From Agaribacterium sp. ZY112 (GTDB lineage Bacteria > Pseudomonadota > Gammaproteobacteria > Pseudomonadales > Cellvibrionaceae), in contig NZ_CP166840.1 of assembly GCF_041346925.1 (NCBI RefSeq), positions 434,001 to 498,000 on the forward strand: a stretch of 64,000 bases of DNA. The letters run 5' to 3'. Shown here one piece after another: positions 54,929-63,587 of the stretch. Each line of letters opens with the position of its first letter. Position 1 is the first letter of the stretch. Made by a program: the position numbers and the translations under genes. The notes beneath the pieces were generated by a model. That model saw only the letters and a program-made list of their open reading frames with translations, did not search any database and was not told the DNA's origin.

Positions 54929-57900
54929 ATGAAAACCTATCTAGGGTTTGCAAGGTGGCGACATGTCCTCGCCGCAGTTTTATGCTCACCATGTTTATTT
55001 GCCAATGCCGAAACCATTCGCACTGAAGCGGAAGATTTTTTAAGTTTAGGCGGCGATTATAACGACCAACAAGCTCAGCCAATTAGTGTTTACAGTGTTA
55101 ACGGTAGCACAGCCCTTAATTACGTAAACCGAGGCGATTATGCCGAATACTCTATTGATGTTAATACAGCGGGTAATTACGACTTATCGTATTTCATTGG
55201 TACCGCTGTAAGCAGCAACGTTGAAATCAGCCTAGAGATTAACGAGGGCGGAAACTGGAATAGACTTGCCGCAACCGAAGTCCCCATGTGGGGCTGGGAT
55301 AACTTCCAGGCACTTGAGCACGAACAAACGATTGCTCTACCTTACGGAAGCCACACTATTCGTGTTTACGCCAGCGGCAGCAATGACTGGCAGTGGAACT
55401 TAGATGCCTTCGAATTAAACTTGGCATCGGCAACCCCTAGCCCATCACCAAGCCCTAGCTTGAGCCCATCGCCAAGTCCTTCGCCCTCACCGAGTGTGAG
55501 CCCAAGTCCTTTAGTCTCACCCAGCGCTTCGCCAAGCCCAAGCCCAAGCCCAAGCCCAAGCCCAAGTATGATTGAGCTTGTTATTGAAGCGGAAGACTTT
55601 AATAACACCGGCGGTAGCTATGTCGACAATCAAGCAGAAGCGGTTAGTCGTTATAGCGTCGGTGACATCAGTGGCATTAATTACGTCAATCGCGACGACT
55701 ATGTCGATTACCAAATCGATATTGCTCACGCCGGTAGCTATGAAATCAGCTTTAACGCCGGCACCGCCGTCGATGGTGCCGCTATTGAGTTTTTCTTGTT
55801 AGAAAATGCAAGCTGGCAGTCTTACGGTTTAACGCCTGTCGACAACACCGGCTGGGATAACTTTCAAATCTATAAAGCGGATAGCGAAGTACAGCTTAAC
55901 GCTGGCCAACACAGCGTGCGCTTACAGGCGTCAGGCAGCCACGACTGGCAGTGGAATTTAGATTTGTTCAAGCTAACACTGGCTGGCTCAAGCCCCATTG
56001 CCTCACCAAGCCCTTCCGTGAGCCCAAGCCCTTCAGTAAGCCCAAGCGCCTCACCTAGCCCCGCAGTGACTCCTTCGCCAAGTGTTAGTCCTTCACCAAG
56101 TCCATCTCCAAGTCCATCTCCAAGCCCAAGCCCTTTGATAAGCCCGTCACCGAGCCCACTACCTAGTCCTTCACCTAGTGTTAGCCCTGTGACCGAGCTG
56201 CTTATAGAAGCGGAAGATTTTACCGAAGTCGGCGGAAGCTTCAGCGATGGTCAAGTTGAAGCGGTCAGCACCTTTAGTGCGGGCGATGTGATTGGTGTTA
56301 ATTATGTCAATCGCGGCGATTACATGGATTACCTGGTCGATGTCTCCATTGCCGGTCGCTACGGTATTAGCTACCGAGCCGGTACTGCAGTTGATGGCGC
56401 CCAAATCGAGCTACTACAACTACAAAATGGCCAGTGGCTATCCATCGGCATAACCGATGTCGCTAAAACCGATTGGAACGACTTCCAAGATTATCAGGCT
56501 AACTACAGCATTGATTTAAACAAAGGCGAACAACACATTCGCATTCAAGCAACACAAAACTCAGACTGGCAGTGGAACTTAGACTCCTTTAGTTTCTCAC
56601 TAGAGCAAGCCTTGGATACCACCGTCTTTGGTATTCAATTTAGTGATGACTTCTTTGCTATTTGCGCAAACGAGCATATTCAACAGCATGCTTATACTGG
56701 CTTTGAACAAATCACGGAACTTGATTGCTCCGCATCAAACATCAGCAACGTGAGTGATCTCCAGTATTTCAGCGCACTGGAACAGCTTGATCTTAGTGAT
56801 AACCAAATCACCAACATCAATGTTGATTCGCTAGCTGCCCTACAAGAATTAAACATCTTAAATAACCGCTTAAGTCGCTCAGACTTAGATTATCTAAAGA
56901 GCCTTTCCCTTAACCTTATTGCTGATGACCTTATTGTTACCAGTGTTGCCGGCACAGGTATAAGCATTAACCCCGGCTCTGCCGGTGCAAGTTTTGGCGA
57001 AAGCTTAAGTTTCACTATCGACGTAGAGCAGGGCTGGTTACTTGAAGACATCATCGGTTGTGATGGTCAACTCCAGGGTAATATTTTTAACACCTCAGCG
57101 CTTTTAGCTGACTGCCAACTAGAAGCATTAAGCTCTGAAGATCAAGGCCAGCAATTTAGTGGTTACGTGTTTGAACAAGGCACAAATACCGCACTGTTTG
57201 GTGTTGAAGTAAAAGTGTTTACCGACAATGTTGAACAGGCTCTTGTAGCTAGCACTGATATGACCGGTTATTTTGAAATAACCAGTTTCGATAGCCCGCC
57301 ACAAACATTAACTTTTGAACACGCTGACTATATGTTTGAAGAGTTTAATGAACAAAGCCCGCAGCAAGGCTTAAATATCGAACTTCGCAAACGAGTAAAA
57401 AGTGCCGCTACCGTACGCTGGGAAGGCTACCTTGCCGCTAATAACACCAGCCTAAATTACGTCAACAAACCTGAGTGGGCCGTGAACTTCAGCCAAAGTA
57501 ATTTAAGTGGTGACTTCACGCCTAATCAAAACATCATTCGCCGCGACCCAAGTGCCGTGCTTGAAATCGATGGTTTGTATTACAACTGGTATAGCTACTG
57601 CGTCGGTTATTACGTCGGTTTTGGTAGCAGCGACCCAGAAGGCAAAGTATTCCCTTGGGATAAGTGTGATATTTATTACGCCACCTCAAGCGACGGCTGG
57701 ACTTGGAATGAGCAGGGCCCTGCAGTCGTACGCGGCCCTGAAGGCGCTTTTGATGATAGATCCGTATTTACTCCTGAGGTCCTCAAGCATGAGGATCGCT
57801 ACTACTTGGTTTACCAAGCAGTTAAAGCGCCTTATACCCAAAGAGTTAAAAACACCGTCGCTATGAGCTGGTCCGATTCGCCAACAGGGCCATGGACTAA

Positions 57901-58453
57901 ACTCGACAAACCGATTTTAAAAGCGACCAATAATGGTATTTGGCAGGGCACGGCTGACGATCATTTTGCCGCGATTAAAAAAGGCGATTTCGACAGCCAT
58001 AAAGTACACGATCCAACACTCTTACACTTCAACGGTAAATTCCATCTTTATTATAAAGGTGAGCGTATGGGTGAAGAGCGTTACTTCGGACAGCGTGAAA
58101 TCAAATGGGGTGTCGCCACCTCAGAACATCCTTTTGGCCCTTATGAAAAGTCGGTTAGCAACCCGATTACCAATACCGGCCACGAACTTGTTATTTGGAA
58201 ATACAAAAACGGTATCGCTTTGATCAACACCTTGGATGGGCCTGAGCGCAACACCATTCAATATGCTGAAGACGGTATTAATTTTGAAATCCAAAGTACG
58301 GCTAATAACCTGCCTCATGCGCAAGGTTTATTCCGCTCACCGGTAAGCGATACCGATCCACATGCAGGTGTGAGTTGGGGTCTAGGCCACGTGATGGTTT
58401 GGAATATCCCCGGTGGCTGGATGTATATCAACCGCTTTGAAGTTCAGCGTTAA
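54929..58453 (+). CDS. Secreted GH117-family glycoside hydrolase with three CBM6 modules
   Basis: 1174 residues with a signal peptide (residues 1-27). Three CBM6 modules (about 31-168, 216-355, 428-565) share EAEDF, NYVNRxDYxDY and DWQWNLDxF. Ser-Pro linkers separate them. Then come a short LRR stretch (about 590-670), a beta-repeat segment, and a carboxypeptidase-regulatory-like domain (750-815). The C-terminal 345 residues are GH117: RRDPSAVL, DDRSVFTPEVL, KVHDPTLL, YYKGERMGE, NTGHE and DGPERNT. Known GH117 enzymes remove 3,6-anhydro-L-galactose from neoagaro-oligosaccharides, so an agar-type substrate is likely; related substrates remain possible. Such size and modularity are unusual for the family, which is about 400 residues. 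Confidence 0.9.
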   Translation: MKTYLGFARWRHVLAAVLCSPCLFANAETIRTEAEDFLSLGGDYNDQQAQPISVYSVNGSTALNYVNRGDYAEYSIDVNTAGNYDLSYFIGTAVSSNVEISLEINEGGNWNRLAATEVPMWGWDNFQALEHEQTIALPYGSHTIRVYASGSNDWQWNLDAFELNLASATPSPSPSPSLSPSPSPSPSPSVSPSPLVSPSASPSPSPSPSPSPSMIELVIEAEDFNNTGGSYVDNQAEAVSRYSVGDISGINYVNRDDYVDYQIDIAHAGSYEISFNAGTAVDGAAIEFFLLENASWQSYGLTPVDNTGWDNFQIYKADSEVQLNAGQHSVRLQASGSHDWQWNLDLFKLTLAGSSPIASPSPSVSPSPSVSPSASPSPAVTPSPSVSPSPSPSPSPSPSPSPLISPSPSPLPSPSPSVSPVTELLIEAEDFTEVGGSFSDGQVEAVSTFSAGDVIGVNYVNRGDYMDYLVDVSIAGRYGISYRAGTAVDGAQIELLQLQNGQWLSIGITDVAKTDWNDFQDYQANYSIDLNKGEQHIRIQATQNSDWQWNLDSFSFSLEQALDTTVFGIQFSDDFFAICANEHIQQHAYTGFEQITELDCSASNISNVSDLQYFSALEQLDLSDNQITNINVDSLAALQELNILNNRLSRSDLDYLKSLSLNLIADDLIVTSVAGTGISINPGSAGASFGESLSFTIDVEQGWLLEDIIGCDGQLQGNIFNTSALLADCQLEALSSEDQGQQFSGYVFEQGTNTALFGVEVKVFTDNVEQALVASTDMTGYFEITSFDSPPQTLTFEHADYMFEEFNEQSPQQGLNIELRKRVKSAATVRWEGYLAANNTSLNYVNKPEWAVNFSQSNLSGDFTPNQNIIRRDPSAVLEIDGLYYNWYSYCVGYYVGFGSSDPEGKVFPWDKCDIYYATSSDGWTWNEQGPAVVRGPEGAFDDRSVFTPEVLKHEDRYYLVYQAVKAPYTQRVKNTVAMSWSDSPTGPWTKLDKPILKATNNGIWQGTADDHFAAIKKGDFDSHKVHDPTLLHFNGKFHLYYKGERMGEERYFGQREIKWGVATSEHPFGPYEKSVSNPITNTGHELVIWKYKNGIALINTLDGPERNTIQYAEDGINFEIQSTANNLPHAQGLFRSPVSDTDPHAGVSWGLGHVMVWNIPGGWMYINRFEVQR
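55432..55571. repeat. Ser-Pro linker repeat 1 of the GH117 gene
   Basis: Repeated AGCCCAAGC-type hexamers encoding alternating Ser and Pro between CBM6 modules one and two. Such DNA is prone to slippage, and length may vary among strains. Confidence 0.85.
55984..56196. repeat. Ser-Pro linker repeat 2 of the GH117 gene
   Basis: A longer Ser-Pro linker between CBM6 modules two and three, with mixed TCACCAAGT/CCAAGCCCA units and occasional Val, Ala, Ile or Leu. Confidence 0.85.
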
Positions 58454-58504
58454 GTTATTAATGCTAAGCCTCTGACAAATGACATTGTCGGGGGCTTTAG
58501 TTTT

Positions 58505-58537
58505 AAGCCGAGCCAGTTTACTGCGCTCGGCTTTTTT
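58505..58537 (+). terminator. Rho-independent terminator of the GH117 gene
   Basis: A 9-bp stem AAGCCGAGC / GCTCGGCTT with an 11-nt loop and a T run, 52 bp after the stop. The stem is identical to the nap terminator at 5843-5869. Confidence 0.9.
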
Positions 58538-58692
58538 ATTGGCACAGATCTATATTGCCAACGATATCGACTGCTCCCGTAATTATCGCCCGCTGCACAG
58601 CAGTAAAAATAAACAAAAGGCGTTACACTTCGAAATATCAATCGGCTTAGGCCTAATACAACATATCTTTAACACTGCAGCGCCCACTACAG

Positions 58693-59379
58693 ATGAATAA
58701 ACAAGACCAACTCAAGCATCAAGTCGCCAAAGCGGCCATCGATTACGTTGTTCCCAAGCTCAAACCAAGCGACGTACTTGGTATAGGTACAGGCTCAACG
58801 GCTAACTTTTTTATCGATATGCTCGACGGCCACCAAAGTAAATTTAAAGCGGCTATCGCCAGCTCTGAAGCCTCGGCCGAACGCCTAAAAGCCATCGGTG
58901 TTGAAGTCCTAGATATGAACGACGTTCAGAGTCTCGCTTTTTATGTCGACGGTGCAGACGAAAGCAATAAAGAACTTCACCTTATTAAAGGTGGTGGTGC
59001 CGCATTAACTCGCGAAAAAATTGTCGCCTCCATCGCCAAACAGTTTGTATGTATTGCCGATGAGAGTAAGTGGGTTGATTGTTTAGGCGCCTTTCCTCTC
59101 CCCGTAGAAGTGATTCCAATGGCTCGCGAAGCCGTTGCCCGTCAGTTGGAAGAACTCGGTGGTGATCCTCGCTGGCGTGAAGGTGTCATCACAGATAATG
59201 GCTGCGACATCCTCGATGTTCACGGTTTAAAAATCAGCAATGCGATTAAACTAGAAAGTGAGATCAACCAAATTGTTGGTGTCGTTAGCAACGGACTTTT
59301 TGCCAGACGCAAAGCCGATGTCATGTTGCTAGGTCGTGAAGACGGAGTGCAAATTATCTATCCAGGCTTGGGTGGCTAA
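58693..59379 (+). CDS. rpiA: Ribose-5-phosphate isomerase A
   Basis: 228 residues of the RpiA family. [14 protein letters not shown] is the phosphate-binding loop, [28 protein letters not shown] holds the catalytic Asp and Glu/Lys region, and the C-terminus EDGVQIIYP is typical. It interconverts ribose-5-P and ribulose-5-P in the pentose phosphate pathway. Length is normal. The gene is in the usual ilvA/rpiA/serA neighbourhood. Confidence 0.96.
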   Translation: MNKQDQLKHQVAKAAIDYVVPKLKPSDVLGIGTGSTANFFIDMLDGHQSKFKAAIASSEASAERLKAIGVEVLDMNDVQSLAFYVDGADESNKELHLIKGGGAALTREKIVASIAKQFVCIADESKWVDCLGAFPLPVEVIPMAREAVARQLEELGGDPRWREGVITDNGCDILDVHGLKISNAIKLESEINQIVGVVSNGLFARRKADVMLLGREDGVQIIYPGLGG

Positions 59380-59891
59380 ACGCTTAACAGCCCTACAGCC
59401 CTAGCCAGCTCAATAGATCGCAGATTCTAGCCGTGCTCGGCATGGCCACTTTGTTTCTGGGCACGCCGTATATATGTCCCTATAGGCTTGACTAGCGCTT
59501 CCATGCGCTAGACAGCCCATCAACAAAGCCACCATGCCAAGCCCTCACCTAGCTGTTCAGTCCCAGCACATTTATTCCGATAAACACACAGCATTAAACT
59601 TGGCACTCAGCCAGTCCGAGCTGTTGCTTAGCTCTTAAAGGGTATCTGCCGCAGGACGCGGCAGCTAAGCCTATAGGGATATGTCCACGGCGTCCCTGCA
59701 AGAACTAAACAACAGATCGGACGAGATCAAGACTCACAACAGATGTGCATTCTTTTACATCCGTCCTATTAAACAGGCTACGATTTGAGCAAGGCCCTGT
59801 GCTACAATCGCGCCCCAAATTTTCCTCAGGCTTTAGCACGGACCGCTTAGCTTAGAATCCAACATTTCCGGCTTGTCCGACAGAGAGAATC
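59380..59891. repeat. Non-coding block with nested inverted repeats between rpiA and serA
   Basis: 512 bp with no supported gene. A long imperfect inverted repeat has arms 59459-59489 and 59667-59698, sharing the perfect core TCCCTATAGGCTT / AAGCCTATAGGGA and a further CGCCGT/ACGGCG match. A second pair, 59614-59631 and 59705-59722, matches at 16 of 18 positions. Local hairpins are GCCG-TGCT-CGGC (59430-59441), TAGCGC-TTCCAT-GCGCTA (59493-59510) and CTGCCGC-AGGAC-GCGGCAG (59646-59664). It looks like a folded repeat element or structured RNA. The serA promoter probably lies after 59725. Confidence 0.65.
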
Positions 59892-61121
59892 ATGAGCAAA
59901 ACCTCACTGCAAAAAGACAAAATCAAATTTCTTTTGTTAGAAGGCGTACACGAAAGTGCGGTTGAGACCCTCAACCACGCTGGTTACACCAATATTGAAT
60001 ACGTAAAGACCGCACTGACCGGTGACGATCTGATCGAACAAATCAAAGACGCTCACTTTGTTGGTTTGCGCTCACGCACCCAGTTGACTCGCGAAGTACT
60101 TGAACAGGCACCTAAGCTTATCGCTGTTGGTTGTTTTTGTATTGGCACCAACCAAGTTGATTTAAAGGCAGCACAAGAAAACGGCGTTGTTGTGTTTAAC
60201 GCACCGTATTCTAATACTCGCTCTGTCGCCGAACTGGTTATTGCTGAAGCCATCTTATTGCTACGTGGTGTTCCGGCCAAAAACGCAGGCTGTCACCGTG
60301 GAGAATGGTTGAAAAGCGCGGCAGGTTCGTTCGAGATTCGCGGCAAAACCTTAGGTGTGATTGGCTACGGTAGTATCGGTGCTCAGGTGAGTGTTTTGGC
60401 GGAAAGCCTTGGCATGCAAGTTATGTTTTACGATGCCGTCACCAAGTTACCGCTTGGTAATGCCGAGCAATGTAAGAGCCTTCAAGGCCTACTCGCAAAA
60501 AGCGACATCGTGACGTTGCACGTACCCGAGCTTGCCGCCACGAAAAATATGATTGGCGCTTCAGAAATCGCAGCCATGAAAGAAGGCGCCATACTGATTA
60601 ACGCTTCACGCGGTACCGTTGTTGATATCGATGCACTTGCAGCGGCAATGGAAAGCAAACACATAGCCGGTGCAGCGATTGATGTTTTCCCAGTAGAGCC
60701 TAAAGCCAATGGCGAAGAATTTATTAGCCCTCTTCGCGTCTTCGACAATGCCATTTTGACCCCGCATATCGGTGGCTCAACCATGGAAGCGCAAGAAAAC
60801 ATTGGCTATGAAGTCGCAGAAAAGCTCATTAAATACAGCGATAACGGCACCACCACCAGCTCGGTTAACTTCCCTGAAGTTGCACTTCCGGCACAAGATA
60901 ATGCACACCGTTTGCTGCATGTTCACCAAAACCGCCCAGGTATTCTGAACGCGATCAACCAAGTCTTTGCTGATCACGGCATCAATATCAGCGGCCAGTA
61001 TCTGCAAACCAATGAAAACGTGGGTTATGTGGTTATCGATGTAAACGCTGAATACAGTGATATTGCATTAAAGCAGCTTAAAGCCATCGAAGGCACTGTA
61101 CGCTGTCGCGTTTTATTCTAG
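59892..61121 (+). CDS. serA: D-3-phosphoglycerate dehydrogenase (SerA)
   Basis: 409 residues. The Rossmann motif GVIGYGSIGAQ and the family signatures VCxxxN-type, RGTVVDIDALA and TPHIGGSTMEAQ show the catalytic Arg, Glu and His region. The C-terminal ACT domain (about 335-409, RLLHVHQNRPGILNAIN) matches the E. coli-type serine-inhibited enzyme. It catalyses the first step of serine synthesis. GAGAGA precedes the ATG. Its stop TAG overlaps the stop of the convergent hydrolase gene within CTAG. Confidence 0.96.
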   Translation: MSKTSLQKDKIKFLLLEGVHESAVETLNHAGYTNIEYVKTALTGDDLIEQIKDAHFVGLRSRTQLTREVLEQAPKLIAVGCFCIGTNQVDLKAAQENGVVVFNAPYSNTRSVAELVIAEAILLLRGVPAKNAGCHRGEWLKSAAGSFEIRGKTLGVIGYGSIGAQVSVLAESLGMQVMFYDAVTKLPLGNAEQCKSLQGLLAKSDIVTLHVPELAATKNMIGASEIAAMKEGAILINASRGTVVDIDALAAAMESKHIAGAAIDVFPVEPKANGEEFISPLRVFDNAILTPHIGGSTMEAQENIGYEVAEKLIKYSDNGTTTSSVNFPEVALPAQDNAHRLLHVHQNRPGILNAINQVFADHGINISGQYLQTNENVGYVVIDVNAEYSDIALKQLKAIEGTVRCRVLF

Positions 61122-62158
61122 CTCTCACTTTTAGCGGGCTGTTGAGCCCCTAAAAAGTCATCTAGGTAAGAGCCAATTGCAGTAAACATCGGCTCTTGCC
61201 AAGGCGCCGCCTCTCGAGTGAGGTGGTGGCGCGCCCCCTCCAAGATCATCACCTGAGCATTCAAAAACTTCTGTTTAAAACACGGTAAGTTGTAATCAAA
61301 ATCCACAGTTTTATCACCTGTACCCTGCACAAGAAACAAGGGTATAGACGAAGCCGGCAAAGCCATAAACACTGCAGGCCAACGCAACATGGCAGCAATC
61401 CAACTCGTGGAAATATAGCGAACCTGCAAAGGGTCTTTATGGCATAGGAAATCAACAAAATCAGGATCATGGCTGTTACTAGTAAAACTGCGCCTGATCT
61501 TTTTCAGCCAGGGCCGCAGCACATAGTTTGCGCATTGAATCTTCTTCCAAGCTCGAACCTTTAATAAAGGCGCAAGAAAAATAGCCGCATCAACAGCAAG
61601 TGGCGTTTTTTGCAATAACGGGCCCGACCACACGGCCGCTCCAGTACTCTGACCTAGCGCGATACGCGCTAACTCGCCTTTGGGAAAATGCTCTAATAAG
61701 GCCTCAAGTGTTTGATGGTATAAAGAGAAATCATCAAGCTGACCAAAACCACCAGAGCTTAAACCATGCTCAGGTAAATCAAACGCCAAGACATTGATAC
61801 GCTGGGACAATAAATACCGAATGAGCGGCTGATAAAGCGCAACATGATCAAACAAGCCGTGGCATATCACCACTTCTGCACGAGCTTGGTCTACAGCCCA
61901 GTAATGACAAGCCAACTGATAAGCCCCAGCCTGAATCGAACCAAAGTCATAACGATCAACCAAACCCTGACCAGCAAATAAGCCATCAAACTCATAAAAG
62001 CTGAAATACTCCAATAAAGCAGAGGACAGCCCTGAGGGTAAGTCTGCAGATAAACCTGAAGGAAGCTCAGCAAATACGGACAAAGGTGAGAACTTAGGAA
62101 GCGCTTGTTTAAGCGAGTTCACAAAAGCGAGGGGTTTTGGTGCTGTGCTGCTTGTCAC
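61118..62158 (-). CDS. Alpha/beta hydrolase, monoacylglycerol-lipase-like
   Basis: 346 residues. ICHGLFDHVALYQPL is the oxyanion-side motif, ALGQSTGAA the nucleophile elbow (Ser in GQSTG), and GTGDKTVDF and ARHHLTRE carry the presumed acid and His. This pattern is that of the Hydrolase_4/lysophospholipase-like group. No signal peptide. The N-terminal 50 residues have a repeated Pro-Ser-Gly-Leu-Ser (PSGLSADLPSGLSSALL). Substrate unknown. It converges on serA with stop codons overlapping. Confidence 0.8.
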   Translation of the reverse strand: MTSSTAPKPLAFVNSLKQALPKFSPLSVFAELPSGLSADLPSGLSSALLEYFSFYEFDGLFAGQGLVDRYDFGSIQAGAYQLACHYWAVDQARAEVVICHGLFDHVALYQPLIRYLLSQRINVLAFDLPEHGLSSGGFGQLDDFSLYHQTLEALLEHFPKGELARIALGQSTGAAVWSGPLLQKTPLAVDAAIFLAPLLKVRAWKKIQCANYVLRPWLKKIRRSFTSNSHDPDFVDFLCHKDPLQVRYISTSWIAAMLRWPAVFMALPASSIPLFLVQGTGDKTVDFDYNLPCFKQKFLNAQVMILEGARHHLTREAAPWQEPMFTAIGSYLDDFLGAQQPAKSES

Positions 62159-62221
62159 GTCTAAAGACTGCTCCTAGAATCAAATTCCTCACCGAATAAA
62201 TGGCAAGTACCTGTTTTAACT

Positions 62222-62743
62222 ATGCGCCCTAGTTTACTCTTTTTCACACTTTTTTTAGTTCTAGCAAGCTGCTCAACTCGCTCAGAAGCAGCTAAAACCA
62301 ACTCAGACGATAAAGTCATCGCCGGCTGGGTCGAAGAAGTTTGCTTCCCAGGTATTGAACAAGCCATAAAAGCCAAGCTTGATACAGGTGCAAAGACATC
62401 CTCAATTTACGCTGAAAATATTCAACGTTTTGAAAAAAACAATGAGCGCTGGGTTCGCTTTAACCTAGCTCTGAAAGATAAAAACCAGAAAGTGCATAAG
62501 CTCAAGCTAGAGAAGCCCCTGTCTCGACGAGTGAAAATTAAGAATCACGATGGCAACCATGACAGCAGGGTTACCGTTAATATTCCAATGAGCTTTAATG
62601 GCCAGACTGAAGAGGTGGAATTCTCGCTCGTCGATCGCAGTGAATATATCTACCCCGTGTTATTAGGGCGCCGCTTTTTAAGCCAATATGTCTTGGTAGA
62701 TGCAAGCTCAACATTTCTGACTAGCAGCAGCTGCGGCAAATAA
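62222..62743 (+). CDS. RimB-like retropepsin-type lipoprotein (ATP-dependent zinc protease family, PF05618-like)
   Basis: 173 residues with a lipoprotein signal (Leu-Ala-Ser-Cys at about 17). KAKLDTGAKTSSI contains the Asp-Thr-Gly of a retropepsin-like active site, and PVLLGRRFLSQYVLVD is the second half-site-like strand; both are hallmarks of the RimB/COG4067 family. Cytosolic relatives often sit next to RimK and process poly-glutamate tails. This copy is exported and has no RimK-like neighbour. It converges with the TetR gene, 3 bp apart. Confidence 0.85.
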   Translation: MRPSLLFFTLFLVLASCSTRSEAAKTNSDDKVIAGWVEEVCFPGIEQAIKAKLDTGAKTSSIYAENIQRFEKNNERWVRFNLALKDKNQKVHKLKLEKPLSRRVKIKNHDGNHDSRVTVNIPMSFNGQTEEVEFSLVDRSEYIYPVLLGRRFLSQYVLVDASSTFLTSSSCGK

Positions 62744-62746
62744 GCT

Positions 62747-63346
62747 TTAGAGGCCAATGCCTCTTAATGCAAACTCAATAGACTGCTCCAACTCCTGTTC
62801 TTTTTTACCCGTTCGTGCCAGTGACGCCGTACCGTGCATTAAGGCCATAAGAAAGTGACTCGAAGCCTCTGCACTTTTATCTAAGCCATGAGTCTGAGCC
62901 TCACTATCCGTAAGAAAAAGTTCACACAATACTCGCTGGCTTAACTCGGCCACTTCAAGAACTTTATTTTTTGCCGCTTCAGGTAAATCTTCAGCTTCCG
63001 TTTCAGCAGCGCATAAGGCCACATAACAGCCAGCGGGGGTACTTGCATCAAACTGGCTTTTCATAATTGAGCGCAGGAATAGGCTCAACCTTGTACGTAA
63101 ATCGGTATTAGCGAGCTTCAAACAAGCAGCATGTTTATCGGCAATACGCTCAACATAAAAATCCGTAGCCTGAAGGAAAAGGGCTTCTTTATTACCAAAG
63201 GCTGAATAGAGACTTGGCTTATTAATTCCCATGCTGCTGGTTAAATCACTGAGAGAAGCGGCACCATAGCCTTTCTGCCAGAACACATTCATGGCCGCCT
63301 CTAAAGCCTGCTGCTTATCAAATTCTAATTTTCTACCACCAGCCAT
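62747..63346 (-). CDS. TetR-family transcriptional repressor
   Basis: 199 residues from ATG 63346, with GAGG 5 bp upstream; a distal in-frame start 36 bp before is rejected. The N-terminal helix-turn-helix is GAASLSDLTSSMGINKPSLYSAFGNKEALF. The ligand domain is of the C-terminal TetR type with PAGCYVALCAAE. It is divergent to an SDR gene; two TACCGAT(C/T)GGTA palindromes lie between, so it most likely represses the SDR gene and itself. Confidence 0.9.
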   Translation of the reverse strand: MAGGRKLEFDKQQALEAAMNVFWQKGYGAASLSDLTSSMGINKPSLYSAFGNKEALFLQATDFYVERIADKHAACLKLANTDLRTRLSLFLRSIMKSQFDASTPAGCYVALCAAETEAEDLPEAAKNKVLEVAELSQRVLCELFLTDSEAQTHGLDKSAEASSHFLMALMHGTASLARTGKKEQELEQSIEFALRGIGL

Positions 63347-63442
63347 ATTTACCTCATATGCATTTAGCGCACTCAAGCCCACGCCAAAAACAAGCCTGAA
63401 AGCATGTAGCTCTTATTAACTTCAATATTTTGTAAAAGTCTG

Positions 63443-63494
63443 TTGACACAACAATACCGATCGGTACAGAATAACTCAACCTTACCGATTGGTA
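63443..63494. promoter_or_regulatory. Promoter with two TetR operator palindromes
   Basis: TACCGATCGGTA at 63455-63466 is a perfect 12-bp palindrome; TACCGATTGGTA at 63483-63494 differs by one base and starts 28 bp later. TTGACA at 63443-63448 and CAGAAT at 63467-63472 (18-bp spacer) form a plausible rightward promoter, with the first palindrome filling the spacer. Binding would block RNA polymerase. Confidence 0.8.
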
Positions 63495-63587
63495 CAAAAT
63501 TGAATTTTACCCGTATCTCAAGCCATCGCTAAGGCCCAACCTTCGATTTCGCAATGCCATTAGGGCACACCACAAGGAACAACGACA

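Noticed and set aside
55366..55608. Leftward Leu-Gly repeat frame opposite the GH117 linker
   Set aside because: It is the reverse complement of the Ser-Pro repeat; an artefact of repetitive DNA.
55432..56196. CRISPR-like repetition
   Set aside because: The short units run directly on without unique spacers and keep the reading frame; they encode protein linkers.
59380..59891. 6S RNA or another known ncRNA between rpiA and serA
   Set aside because: The position recalls the E. coli ssrS neighbourhood, but I see no 6S-like long bulged stem or promoter mimic; I only report the inverted repeats.
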